Shown piece by piece: positions 55,296 through 63,931 of a DNA stretch of 64,000 nucleotides. The translations under genes were made by a program, and so were the position numbers. Below the pieces are notes generated by a model. The model was not told the origin of the DNA. It searched no databases and saw only the letters and a program-made list of their open reading frames with translations. The first letter of the stretch is position 1. Each line of letters starts with the position of its first letter. Location: positions 6,753,001-6,817,000 of the forward strand of contig NZ_CP108529.1 in assembly GCF_036002945.1 (NCBI RefSeq), read 5' to 3'. Source of the stretch: Streptomyces sp. NBC_01224 (GTDB taxonomy: Bacteria; Actinomycetota; Actinomycetes; Streptomycetales; Streptomycetaceae).

Positions 55296-56075
55296 TCAGT
55301 ACTTCGGCCCGACGTGGGCGTCCATGAGAGCGACGGACGCCCGTCGGGCGACGGAGATGTTGTACCCCTTGCCTGCACGGGTGCAGTGCGTCCACTCGAT
55401 GCCGAGCTTGTCGAGGGTGTCGGTGTAGAGCTGCCGGATGTCGTCCGAGACGTTCGTGAACCAGTACCGCGGATACTCGTACCGCTTCCGCACGCCACCG
55501 ACCATCCGAGTCGTCCAGTTCATGTTCCGGCAGCCGTCGGAGTGGATGAGTCCGCGGATGAAGTCCCAGGGGTGGGCGTCGACGATTTCCTGCTGCCAGG
55601 GTTCGAGGATGATGGGGCGCTCGTGCTTCCTGCCGGGGCCGTGTTGTGGGAATACGCATGTCCAGTGCTTTGTATAGGACTTGACCTCGACGCAGCCGTT
55701 TCTCTGGCGGCGTCCGGTGCGTGGCATGGGCATCACCCTGCGCATTGCCGATTCTGCTTCTTCGATCAGGCCGGGCCATGTGTCGCCGCAGAAGATCGAC
55801 AGGTGGTGCTGCTTGGGCTTGGAGACGATGTGGCCGTCGCCGAGGTAGAGCCCCAGTAGATACGCGTACGCAGCGCGATCGATGCTCCGACCCGTACATG
55901 CAGGGCAGTCGGTGGGCTGCTCATATTGCACGCCGCGGCTCTTGCGGTCTTGGTGCAGCCACCAGCCGATTGTTCCACGAGGAACGTTGAGGAGTTCTGC
56001 AACCGCTCGATTGGTGGAGCCACTCCGCAAGAGGGTGAGCGCTTCGTCACGTATCGATGGATTGTGCTGTTCCAT
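55296..56075 (-). CDS. LAGLIDADG-type homing endonuclease-like protein with HTH
   Basis: A 259-residue protein: helix-turn-helix STNRAVAELLNVPRGTIGWWL (about 20-40), a CPAC pair (57, 60), first LAGLIDADG helix YLLGLYLGDGHI (about 71-82) and second FIRGLIHSDGC (about 173). Two motifs suggest a monomeric enzyme. It is free-standing, not inside an intron or intein, and lies between pyk and the tRNA gene. May be a mobile element or a domesticated DNA-binding protein. ATG 56075 preferred; base use is lower in GC than its neighbours. Confidence 0.75.
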   Translation of the reverse strand: MEQHNPSIRDEALTLLRSGSTNRAVAELLNVPRGTIGWWLHQDRKSRGVQYEQPTDCPACTGRSIDRAAYAYLLGLYLGDGHIVSKPKQHHLSIFCGDTWPGLIEEAESAMRRVMPMPRTGRRQRNGCVEVKSYTKHWTCVFPQHGPGRKHERPIILEPWQQEIVDAHPWDFIRGLIHSDGCRNMNWTTRMVGGVRKRYEYPRYWFTNVSDDIRQLYTDTLDKLGIEWTHCTRAGKGYNISVARRASVALMDAHVGPKY

Positions 56076-56186
56076 GGAGTGGAGTCTTGTGCGACCTTCG
56101 CTGGCGTGCGCCGGAATCGAAGGCGCGTTCACCGACAAGGATGAAGATCGCAAACAGGCGTCTTAACCTTGGAATCGAAGGGGGAG

Positions 56187-56259
56187 TGCCCCGAGTCGGA
56201 TTCGAACCGACGCTGTATGGGTTTTGAATCCATGGCCTCTACCGCTGGGCTACCGGGGC
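56187..56259 (-). tRNA. tRNA with CAA anticodon, type I body
   Basis: 73 bases. Acceptor GCCCCGG/TCGGGGC (one G-U), D-arm GCC...GGC with AGCGGTAGA loop, anticodon arm ATGGA-TTCAAAA-CCCAT, five-base variable loop ACAGC, T-arm GTCGG-TTCGAAT-CCGAC, discriminator A; CCA not encoded. The loop gives anticodon CAA (Leu, codon UUG). Real leucine tRNAs have a long variable arm, which is missing, and the anticodon stem has an A-C mismatch next to the loop. Confidence 0.8.
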
Positions 56260-56361
56260 CCCTTCGAAACGAAGGAACCCGAAGGACCTCCGTGCCTCAA
56301 ACATACCGTAACTAGGTAGGCTCTTGGCAGCAGTACCCCTGTCTTGAACAAGGAGCCTCCA

Positions 56362-57024
56362 GTGACCGCCCCCGAGTCGCCCCAGCCCGTCGCCGACGAC
56401 GACAAGTCGCACGTTCCGCCGCTGACGACCCGCGTCGTCATCGCCGAGGACGAGGCGCTCATCCGTCTCGACCTCAAAGAGATGCTGGAGGAAGAGGGCT
56501 ACGCGGTCGTCGGTGAGGCCGGGGACGGGCAGAAGGCCGTCGAGCTCGCCCGGGAGCACCGGCCGGACCTGGTCATCCTCGATGTGAAGATGCCGATCCT
56601 GGACGGGATCTCCGCCGCGGAGAAGATCGCCGAGGAGTCCATCGCGCCGGTCCTGATGCTCACCGCGTTCTCGCAGCGCGATCTCGTCGAGCGGGCGCGG
56701 GACGCCGGGGCGATGGCGTATCTCGTGAAGCCGTTCAGCAAGAGCGATGTGGTGCCGGCCATTGAGATGGCGGTGTCGCGGTTCGCGGAGCTGAAGGCGT
56801 TGGAGGGTGAGGTCGCCGACCTCGCGCAGCGGCTGGAGACGCGGAAGTTGGTGGATCGGGCGAAGAGCATTCTGCAGACGGATTACGGTCTGTCGGAGCC
56901 GGCCGCGTTCCGGTGGATCCAGAAGACGTCGATGGACCGGCGGCTGTCGATGCAGCAGCTTGCCGAGGCGTTGATCGAGGATGCCGAGGAGAAGAAGAGG
57001 GCGGCGAAGGACGGCGACCAGTAG
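56362..57024 (+). CDS. pdtaR: ANTAR-domain response regulator (PdtaR-like)
   Basis: A 220-residue response regulator. Receiver domain: VVIAEDEALIRLDLKEML with the acidic pair, phosphoacceptor aspartate in LVILDVKMPILDG, and the lysine in YLVKPFSKSD. A coiled linker leads to the RNA-binding ANTAR domain LVDRAKSILQTDYGLSEPAAFRWIQKTSMDRRLSMQQLAEALIE. PdtaR in actinobacteria is phosphorylated by PdtaS and acts on terminator/antiterminator RNA. GTG 56362 has AAGGAG six bases upstream. A terminator follows; the position next to pyk is conserved. Confidence 0.92.
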   Translation: MTAPESPQPVADDDKSHVPPLTTRVVIAEDEALIRLDLKEMLEEEGYAVVGEAGDGQKAVELAREHRPDLVILDVKMPILDGISAAEKIAEESIAPVLMLTAFSQRDLVERARDAGAMAYLVKPFSKSDVVPAIEMAVSRFAELKALEGEVADLAQRLETRKLVDRAKSILQTDYGLSEPAAFRWIQKTSMDRRLSMQQLAEALIEDAEEKKRAAKDGDQ

Positions 57025-57042
57025 GTACGCGTACTTGAGAGA

Positions 57043-57075
57043 GGCCCGTACCCCGGATCGATCGGGGTGCGGGCC
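57043..57075. terminator. Terminator between the ANTAR gene and livF
   Basis: 13-bp stem with one T-G pair (GGCCCGTACCCCG) and a seven-base loop, between convergent genes. Confidence 0.8.
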
Positions 57076-57098
57076 TTACTCGTTCGGTCGGGCGGGGT

Positions 57099-57815
57099 TC
57101 AGTCCTCGCCGAGGTAGGCCTTGCGGACGGACTCGTCGTGGAGGAGGTCCGCGCCGGTGCCGGAGAGGACGATCTTGCCGACCTCCATGACGTGGCCGTG
57201 GTCGGCGAGGGAGAGCGCGGCCTGGGCGTTCTGCTCGACGAGCAGGATGGTGGTGCCCTGTGCCTTGAGTTCGACGATGGTCTCCACGATCTTCTGCATC
57301 ATGATCGGGGAGAGGCCCATGGAGGGTTCGTCGAGCATCAGGAGCTTGGGCTGGCACATCAGGGCCCTGCCCATGGCGAGCATCTGCTGTTCGCCGCCCG
57401 AGAGGGTTCCGGCGGCCTGCTTGCGGCGTTCCCCGAGGATGGGGAAGAGGTCGTAGGCGCGCTGGATGTCCTTTTCGATGCCTGCCTTGTCGTTGCGGAG
57501 GTAGGCGCCGAGCTGGAGGTTCTCGGTGATCGTCAGCCGGGGGAAGATGTGTCGTCCCTCGGGGGAGTGGGCGAGGCCGAGGGAGACGATCTTGTGGGCC
57601 GGGATGTTGTTGAGCGGTTTGCCGTCGAAGAGGATGCTGCCGCCGACGGGCTTGAGGAGCCCGGAGAGGGTGCGCAGGGTGGTGGTCTTGCCCGCACCGT
57701 TGGTGCCGATGAGGGTGACGACCTGGCCGGCTTCGACGGTGAAGGAGATGCCCTTGACGGCTTCGATCTTGCCGTAGGCGACGCGGAGGTCCTCGACCTC
57801 TAGCAGTGCGGTCAT
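57099..57815 (-). CDS. livF: Branched-chain amino acid ABC transporter ATPase LivF
   Basis: A 238-residue ABC ATPase: Walker A LIGTNGAGKTTT, Q-loop, signature LSGGEQQMLAMGRALM, Walker B LLMLDEPSMGLSP and H-loop VEQNAQAALSLADHG. VEQN...A is the LivF mark. Last gene of livKHMGF; ATG overlaps livG (ATGA). Confidence 0.95.
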   Translation of the reverse strand: MTALLEVEDLRVAYGKIEAVKGISFTVEAGQVVTLIGTNGAGKTTTLRTLSGLLKPVGGSILFDGKPLNNIPAHKIVSLGLAHSPEGRHIFPRLTITENLQLGAYLRNDKAGIEKDIQRAYDLFPILGERRKQAAGTLSGGEQQMLAMGRALMCQPKLLMLDEPSMGLSPIMMQKIVETIVELKAQGTTILLVEQNAQAALSLADHGHVMEVGKIVLSGTGADLLHDESVRKAYLGED

Positions 57816-58744
57816 CGGGTGTCCTCCTCCTCGGTGCTGGTGGTGTCGGTGGCGTCAGCGGTGCCGGTGGTGTCGGCGGTGCTGTCGGCCGTCTTGGTGG
57901 CGCCTGCTTCGGCGGCTTCGACTTCGGCGACTTCTTCGGCGCCGGGGGCGCCTTCGAAGGGGGTGCCGAGGTAGGCGGCGACGACGCGTTCGTCGCTCTG
58001 GACGACGTCGGAGGTGCCTTCGACGAGTTTCTCGCCCTGGACGAGGACGGCGACGCGGTCGCAGAGGTTGAAGATGAACCGCATGTCGTGCTCGATGACG
58101 AGGACGGCGATGCCCTGGTCGCGGATGGCGAAGATGAGTTCTTCGGTGACGCGGGTTTCCTGCGGGTTCATGCCGGCGGTGGGCTCGTCGAGGAGCAGGA
58201 GTCCGGGGTCGCTGGCCAGTGCGCGGGCGATTTCCAGCTTGCGCTGGTCTCCGTAGGGGAGGTTGCGCGCGAGGTGGTCGGCCTTGTCCTGGAGGCCGAT
58301 GAACTCCAGGAGCTGCATTGCTCGTTCGCGGCTGGCGTGTTCGGCCTTGGTGAAGCCGGGGAGCCGCAGGAGGGCGGACCAGAGGCCTTCCTTGGTTCTG
58401 GTGTGGCGTCCGACGAGGACGTTTTCCAGGACGGTCATGTTGGCGAAGAGCCGGATGTTCTGGAAGGTGCGGGCGATGCCTGCCTGGGTGACGAGGTGGG
58501 GCTTGGGCGGCAGGACGGTGCCCTTGTAGCTGACCTTGCCCTCGGTGGGGACGTACAGGCCGGTGAGGCAGTTGAAGAAGGTGGTCTTACCGGCGCCGTT
58601 GGGGCCGATGAGGCCGACGATCTCGCCCGCGTTGACGGTGAGGTCGACGTTGCGTACGGCGGTGAGGCCGCCGAAGCGCATGGTGACGCCGCTTGCGTCG
58701 AGGACGGTGGTGGCGGTTTTCGTGGTGGTGGTCATGGTGGTCAC
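57812..58744 (-). CDS. livG: Branched-chain amino acid ABC transporter ATPase LivG
   Basis: A 310-residue ABC ATPase: Walker A LIGPNGAGKTTFFNCLTG, signature YGDQRKLEIARALA (LivG form), Walker B LLLDEPTAGMNPQET, H-loop VIEHDMRFIFNLCDR. The last 50 residues are a Thr/Asp/Ala/Glu-rich tail absent from most LivG. GTG start in a GTGA overlap with livM; a repeated MTTMTTTTK start leaves small doubt on the exact codon. Confidence 0.94.
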   Translation of the reverse strand: MTTMTTTTKTATTVLDASGVTMRFGGLTAVRNVDLTVNAGEIVGLIGPNGAGKTTFFNCLTGLYVPTEGKVSYKGTVLPPKPHLVTQAGIARTFQNIRLFANMTVLENVLVGRHTRTKEGLWSALLRLPGFTKAEHASRERAMQLLEFIGLQDKADHLARNLPYGDQRKLEIARALASDPGLLLLDEPTAGMNPQETRVTEELIFAIRDQGIAVLVIEHDMRFIFNLCDRVAVLVQGEKLVEGTSDVVQSDERVVAAYLGTPFEGAPGAEEVAEVEAAEAGATKTADSTADTTGTADATDTTSTEEEDTR

Positions 58745-60537
58745 GCCCCCGCCTTGGCGATGCCGGCGCCGGTCTCTTCGGACTGCCGTGGCTCCGGTAC
58801 GTCGAGCTGGTCGGTCTCGTGGAATTCGAGCTGCTTCCTGCGGTCGGCGACCAGGCCTTCGGGGCGCAGGCGCATCAGGAGGATGAGCGCGACGCCGAAG
58901 AGGAAGAGCTGGTAGTCCTGCATGAACTGCAGCTTGGCCGGGATGAGGTAGAGCAGTGCGGCGCCGACGAGGGGGCCGCTGAGGGTTCCCATGCCGCCGA
59001 GGATGACGGCGGCGAGGAGGAATGCGGAGTTGGGCGGTACGGAGCCGGCGAACTGGTACTGCTCGGGTGTCACGGTGTAGTTGACGTGTGCCTGGACGGT
59101 TCCGGCGAGGCCGGCGAGGGTGGCGCCGAGGGCGAAGGCCAGCAGTTTGAGCCGGAAGGCGTTGATGCCCATGGCGGTGGCTGCGGTCTCGTCCTCGCGG
59201 ATGGCGACCCAGGCGCGGCCGATGCGGGATTCTCCGGAGCGGCGGAAGACGAGGACGACGACGGCGGTGAAGACGAGCATCAGCAGGTAGTAGTTGGCGG
59301 ACCTGCCGAGGTTGAAGCCGAGGATGTCGTGCTTGAGCCCGAAGTCGAATCCGAAGAAGTTGAGGTCGGGGATGCTCGGGATGCCCTGGGAGCCGTTGGT
59401 GAGGTCGGGTCCGCTGTTTCCGTTGAGGTTGTTCACGGTGAGGCGGAAGATTTCACCGAAGCCGAGGGTGACGATGGCCAGGTAGTCGCCGCGTAGTCGC
59501 AGGGTGGGGGCGCCGATGAGGACGCCGAAGACGAGCGAGGCGGCGGCGCCGGTGAGGACGGCGGCCCAGAAGGGGAATTCGACGCCGATGGCCGACATGG
59601 TGGAGCCGGAGACCAGGGCGGCGGCGTAGGCGCCGACGCCGAGGAAGGCGACGTATCCGAGGTCGAGGAGGCCGGCGAGGCCGACGACGACGTTGAGGCC
59701 GAGTGCCACGGTCGCGAAGATGAGGATGTTGGCGCCGATGAGCGCGTATTCCTCCTTCTGCTGTGTGAACGGGAAGCAGACGGCTGCGACGAGGGCGGCG
59801 GCGAGGGTGATGTTGCGGTGCTTCGTGGTCAGTGTGGTGAGGCGGGAGACGAGTCCGGCGCGGTGGAGTGCGGTGAAGGCGAAGCCGACGGTGATGAGGA
59901 AGCCGATGAAGAGTTCGGCGTAGTCGGTGTCGATGCCGTAGGCGAAGACCTGGAGGCCGATGCCGAAGGCTACGGCGATGGTGAGGATTTCGGCCCAGGC
60001 GGGGAGGGTCTTGGCGCGGCGGGCCGGCGGGGCGCTGAGGCTGTTGCGGAAGCGTTGCCAGGCGCCGGCCGCTGTGGTGCTGGGGAGCTGCTGGTCGCCG
60101 GGGAGTCCGAGTGCGGCGACGGCGGCGATGAGTGCGCCGATGCCGCTGACCCAGGCGCCGGGTTCCAGGTTGACGACGCCGCCGAGGTCGTACGCGATGG
60201 CGCCGATGGTGTAGCCGGTGGTGCCGAAGGTGCCGAGCGCCAGGAGGCGGACGGGGCTGTTGGTGCCGCCGGGGGTGAGCCAGCCGAGGCCTCGGATGCC
60301 GTATCCGGACAGCGCGAAGAGCAGGGTGAGTGCGGCGCTGATGAGGGTGAGGACCTGGAGGCCGCCGGGGTAGCCGGTGACGGTGAGGTCGCCGGGGAAT
60401 TCGCTGGTCCAGGTCCAGGCGAGGAAGGTGCCGGCGAGTGCGACGGCGGCGCCTGCGAGGGTGGCGATGCGGGCCGCGGCTGCGGGGATCGCGAGGAAGG
60501 GGGCGGCCCCGGGTGCGGTGGTGTGGTTGGTGGTCAT
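58741..60537 (-). CDS. livM: Branched-chain amino acid ABC transporter permease LivM, extended
   Basis: A 598-residue permease. The C-terminal 330 residues hold the LivM core (YALIGANILIFATVALGLNVVVGLAGLLDLGYVAFLGVGAYAAAL in pieces, GDYLAIVTLGFGEI and the EAA-like ESRIGRAWVAIREDE). The N-terminal 270 residues add several membrane segments not present in E. coli LivM but usual in Streptomyces. ATG 60537 is taken; a GTG three codons before would overlap livH. Confidence 0.93.
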   Translation of the reverse strand: MTTNHTTAPGAAPFLAIPAAAARIATLAGAAVALAGTFLAWTWTSEFPGDLTVTGYPGGLQVLTLISAALTLLFALSGYGIRGLGWLTPGGTNSPVRLLALGTFGTTGYTIGAIAYDLGGVVNLEPGAWVSGIGALIAAVAALGLPGDQQLPSTTAAGAWQRFRNSLSAPPARRAKTLPAWAEILTIAVAFGIGLQVFAYGIDTDYAELFIGFLITVGFAFTALHRAGLVSRLTTLTTKHRNITLAAALVAAVCFPFTQQKEEYALIGANILIFATVALGLNVVVGLAGLLDLGYVAFLGVGAYAAALVSGSTMSAIGVEFPFWAAVLTGAAASLVFGVLIGAPTLRLRGDYLAIVTLGFGEIFRLTVNNLNGNSGPDLTNGSQGIPSIPDLNFFGFDFGLKHDILGFNLGRSANYYLLMLVFTAVVVLVFRRSGESRIGRAWVAIREDETAATAMGINAFRLKLLAFALGATLAGLAGTVQAHVNYTVTPEQYQFAGSVPPNSAFLLAAVILGGMGTLSGPLVGAALLYLIPAKLQFMQDYQLFLFGVALILLMRLRPEGLVADRRKQLEFHETDQLDVPEPRQSEETGAGIAKAGA

Positions 60538-60542
60538 CGGTA

Positions 60543-61472
60543 TCACGCCCGATCCGCGACGCGTTCGCCGAGCAGGCCCTGGGGGCGGAGCAGCAGGACG
60601 ATGATGAGGAGGACGAAGGCCCATACGTCCTTCCAGGCGCCGCCGCCGAAGAGTTCCATGCCGGGGACGTTGCTCATGTAGCCGGTGGCGAGGGATTCGG
60701 CGATGCCGAGTACGACGCCGCCGAGCATGGCGCCGTAGATGTTGCCGATGCCGCCGAGTACGGCTGCGGTGAAGGCCTTGAGGCCCATGATGAAGCCCAT
60801 TTTGAAGCCGATCTGGCCGTTTTTGAGCCCGTAGGCGACGGCGGCGACGGCGGCGAACGCGGCACCGATGGCGAAGGCCATGACGATGATGCGGTCGGTG
60901 TTGATGCCCATGAGTTTTGCGGTGTCGGGGTCCTGGCTGGTGGCCTGCATGCCGCGGCCGGAGCGGGTCTTGGAGACGAAGAGCCCGAGGGCGAGCATGC
61001 AGATGGGTGCCGTGATGAGGACGAAGAGGTCACCGCGTTGGATGTGGGCGCCGAAGATGTCGATCGCTTCGCCCTTGAACTGGGGGAAGGAGCGATCTTT
61101 CTTGGCGTCGGGGTACCACTTCCAGATGGCCTGCTGGAGTGCGAGGGAGAGTCCGATCGCGGTGATCAGCGGGGCCAGTCGGGGGGCGCCCCGCAGGGGC
61201 CGGTAGGCGAAGCGTTCGGCGGCTGTGCTGACGGCGACGGAGCATATGACGCCGCCGATGATCATGAGTGGGATGATTGCGAGGAGGGAGACGCCGGCCG
61301 GCATCCAGAGGTACACGGTGAGAGCTCCGAAGCCTCCGATCATGAAGATCTCGCCGTGGGCGAAGTTGATGAGCTGGATGATTCCGTAGACCATCGTGTA
61401 GCCGATCGCGATGAGACCGTACATCGCGCCGAGGATGAGTCCATTGGCCAGCTGTTGCGGCAGTTCGTTCAC
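60543..61472 (-). CDS. livH: Branched-chain amino acid ABC transporter permease LivH
   Basis: A 309-residue permease with eight or so membrane helices: QLANGLILGAMYGLIAIGYTMVYGIIQLINFAHG is the LivH start, GLKAFTAAVLGGIGNIYGAMLGG the permease loop. GTG 61472 has GGAGG upstream. It is separated from livK by a strong hairpin that probably lowers its expression relative to the binding protein. Confidence 0.95.
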   Translation of the reverse strand: MNELPQQLANGLILGAMYGLIAIGYTMVYGIIQLINFAHGEIFMIGGFGALTVYLWMPAGVSLLAIIPLMIIGGVICSVAVSTAAERFAYRPLRGAPRLAPLITAIGLSLALQQAIWKWYPDAKKDRSFPQFKGEAIDIFGAHIQRGDLFVLITAPICMLALGLFVSKTRSGRGMQATSQDPDTAKLMGINTDRIIVMAFAIGAAFAAVAAVAYGLKNGQIGFKMGFIMGLKAFTAAVLGGIGNIYGAMLGGVVLGIAESLATGYMSNVPGMELFGGGAWKDVWAFVLLIIVLLLRPQGLLGERVADRA

Positions 61473-61505
61473 CGCAGGGCCTCCGTGGAGTGGTTCGGAT
61501 ATGGC

Positions 61506-61540
61506 ACCGCGCGGGAGCGCTGGTAGCGCTCCCGCGCGGT
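61506..61540 (-). terminator. Strong hairpin between livK and livH
   Basis: Perfect 16-bp stem ACCGCGCGGGAGCGCT with a three-base loop. Likely partial terminator or mRNA-end stabiliser that keeps livK mRNA high. Confidence 0.75.
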
Positions 61541-61582
61541 CTGGTGTCAGTCAGTGCGTGTCCGGGAGGGCACGGCTGGGGG

Positions 61583-62806
61583 TCAGGGCTTGTAGGCCTC
61601 GCTGAGCTTGGAGGTCCACTTGCCGCCGTCGACCTGGTAGGCGGTCATCATGGTGTTGGTGGTGTCGCCGTACTCGTCGAAGGAGACGGGGCCGGTGACG
61701 CCGTCGAACTTGACCTTGCTCATGGCGTCGAGGACCTTGACGCGGGCGTTGTCGGGGAGCTTGCCGTTGTTCTCGGAGACGGCGAGCTTGACGGCCTCGA
61801 TGATTGCCCAGGTGGCGTCGTAGGTGCCGCCGCCGTAGGCCTCGTAGGCGTCCTTGTATCCGGCCGTCTTGTAGTCCGCGATGAACTTCTTGGCGGAGTC
61901 GAGTTCCTCGACGGGCTTGCCGACGGAGGTGGCGATGTCGCCCTGGGCCTTCTTGTTGAGCTTGATGAAGTCGGCGCTGTACATGCCGTCGCCGCCCATG
62001 AGGGGGATCTGGACGCTGTCCTTGAGCTGCTGGCTCAGGGGTGCGCCGGCGGGGTACTCGCCGCCGTAGTAGACGGCCTTGGCGCCGGACTTCTTGACCT
62101 TGGTGACGACGGCGTTGAAGTCGCGGTCGTCGGGGTTGACGTGGTCGGAGCCGACGATCTTGCCGCCGAGGGTGGTGAAGGTCGCCTTGAAGGAGGCGGC
62201 GAGACCGGCGCCGTACGGCTTCTGGTCGTCGATGAGGTAGACCTGCTTGATCTTCGCGTCGTTGAAGAGGTACTTCGCTGCGAAGGCGCCCTGGATCTGG
62301 TCCGTGGTGGCGGTGCGGAAGTAGGTCTTGTAGGGGCGCTTCTTGTCGCCGGTCTTCCAGTTCTCGCCCTGGGTGAGTTCGGTGCCCGTGTTGGCGGGGG
62401 AGACCTGGGTGAGGCTGGCGTCGTTGAGCGGCTTCTGCATCGACTGGGAGACGCCGGAGTTCAGCGGGCCGACGACGCCGACGACGGTGTCGTCGTCGAT
62501 GAACTTCTGGGCGTTCTGCTGGCCGACGGAGGGCTGTGCCTGGTCGTCGAGCGGCTTGACCTCGAACTTGATGCCGGGGACGGTCTTTTCCTTGTTCGCC
62601 GTCTTGGCGGCGAGGTCCGCGGAGTTCTTGATGCCGAGGCCGAGGGCGGACAGGTCGCCGGTGATGGGCGCGTCGACGCCGATGACGACGGTCTGGGTGT
62701 CGCCGCTGCTGCTCTTCTTGCTGTCGTCGCGCGACCCGCAGGCGGTGAGTGTCAGTGCTCCTGTGGTGAGCACTGTGGTGAGGATGAGCAAAGAACGGTG
62801 TCGCAC
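61583..62806 (-). CDS. livK: Branched-chain amino acid ABC transporter binding lipoprotein LivK
   Basis: A 407-residue lipoprotein: signal MRHRSLLILTTVLTTGAL, lipobox LTAC with Cys23, then a Ser/Asp linker and a periplasmic-binding fold type I (VVIGVDAPITGDLSALG, VVGVVGPLNSGVSQSM, LIDDQKPYGAGLAASF, EAYGGGTYDATWA). It should capture Leu/Ile/Val or related ligands outside the membrane and is a substrate for Lgt. Head of the liv operon; ATG 62806. Confidence 0.95.
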   Translation of the reverse strand: MRHRSLLILTTVLTTGALTLTACGSRDDSKKSSSGDTQTVVIGVDAPITGDLSALGLGIKNSADLAAKTANKEKTVPGIKFEVKPLDDQAQPSVGQQNAQKFIDDDTVVGVVGPLNSGVSQSMQKPLNDASLTQVSPANTGTELTQGENWKTGDKKRPYKTYFRTATTDQIQGAFAAKYLFNDAKIKQVYLIDDQKPYGAGLAASFKATFTTLGGKIVGSDHVNPDDRDFNAVVTKVKKSGAKAVYYGGEYPAGAPLSQQLKDSVQIPLMGGDGMYSADFIKLNKKAQGDIATSVGKPVEELDSAKKFIADYKTAGYKDAYEAYGGGTYDATWAIIEAVKLAVSENNGKLPDNARVKVLDAMSKVKFDGVTGPVSFDEYGDTTNTMMTAYQVDGGKWTSKLSEAYKP

Positions 62807-63392
62807 GAAAGGTCCTTTCCCTGGCGCGGCCTCCTCTGCTTGAGGTGCCGTGTCGTTCGCCGGGCCGTACTGGTTGGTACAGGGCCGTGCTGCAGACGCG
62901 CCCGGCGGCGCGGTGACTGGCGGTGACTCTAGGCGCAGGTGTGGGGGTCCGGGATGGGTCCGCCGCAGGATGTGACTGTCTTGTTATGCCCTTGAGCAAG
63001 GCTTGAGGTGGCTGTGCGGACATGTACGGCTTTTTGCCGGTCGGTGAAATGACCGCATCGTGAGAACGCGCAGCTCTGCTAAGGGGCTTGAGCTGATCTT
63101 GCTGCTGTCGCGTGTCGAGGGGTGAAGTGGACGTTATGAGGGCATGACGAGTCGCCCGGCGTCTGTGGGGCCGGGTTCCGAGTGCTGCGCGGAGACGTTG
63201 CGCATTGCGTACTTGTTACGCAGTGTTACATCGAGGTCGATGTGGTCGACGCGGTGTGGTGTGCGCGGGGTGCGTGTCGGGTGTGGCTGGGGTGCTGAGT
63301 TGGTCATACAACCAGCTTTGCGGTCAAGGGTGTTGGCCGGTTCGGTTGCTCAATGATGCCTTGAGTATGGGTGGTTGTGGGTGGGAATGGCG
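62807..63392. other. Divergent-free promoter region upstream of livK
   Basis: About 586 bases without a supported gene. Includes a GCGGTGACT direct repeat near 62907-62930, GTTAC pairs at 63215 and 63225, and AT-rich patches that may hold the livK promoter. Nothing firm is seen. Confidence 0.45.
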
Positions 63393-63424
63393 CTGCCCGG
63401 CCGGAATGCGGTCCGGCCGGGCAG
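63393..63424 (-). terminator. Terminator after the thioesterase gene
   Basis: Perfect 13-bp stem CTGCCCGGCCGGA with a six-base loop, 37 bases past the stop of the minus-strand gene. Confidence 0.8.
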
Positions 63425-63460
63425 TGGTGTCGGGGGTGTCGTGCGGTGCGTTTCGGTCGG

Positions 63461-63931
63461 TCAGGCGGCGTCGTTCTGCGGTGCGTTGCGGAGCATGCAG
63501 GTGAGGCGGGCGGTGCAGACCCGCTTGTCGTGCTCATCGGTGATGACGATCTCGTACGTGGCGGTGGAGCGGCCGCGGTGTACGGGGGTGGCGACGCCCG
63601 TGACGAGTCCGCTCCGTACCCCTCGGTGATGGGTGCAGTTCAGGTCGACACCGACAGCGAGCTTGGTGACGCCGCCGTGGAGCATGGAGCCGACCGAGCC
63701 GAGGGTTTCGGCGAGGACGGCGGAGGCGCCGCCGTGGAGCAGTCCGTACGGCTGGGTGTTGCCCTCGACGGGCATGGTGCCGACGACGCGGTCCGCGGAG
63801 GCTTCGACGATCGTGACGCCCATCCGCTCGCCGAGGTGGCCGGCGGAGAAGAGTGCGGGCAGGTCGACGCCGAGTGCGGCGTACTCGTCGATGATCTCCT
63901 GGGGGAACTTGGGTGCGGTGTGCTCGCCCAT
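63461..63931 (-). CDS. PaaI-family hotdog thioesterase
   Basis: A 156-residue hotdog-fold acyl-CoA thioesterase: NTQPYGLLHGGASAVLAETLGS has the HGG...E active-site pattern, followed by VGVDLNCTHHRGVRSG. It hydrolyses aryl- or acyl-CoA. ATG 63931. Placed next to the liv operon but separated by a terminator and promoter region. Confidence 0.92.
   Translation of the reverse strand: MGEHTAPKFPQEIIDEYAALGVDLPALFSAGHLGERMGVTIVEASADRVVGTMPVEGNTQPYGLLHGGASAVLAETLGSVGSMLHGGVTKLAVGVDLNCTHHRGVRSGLVTGVATPVHRGRSTATYEIVITDEHDKRVCTARLTCMLRNAPQNDAA

Noticed and set aside
63215-63229. GTTAC-n5-GTTAC upstream of livK as a GlnR site
   Set aside because: Spacing is five, not six, and no GAAAC half-site is present.
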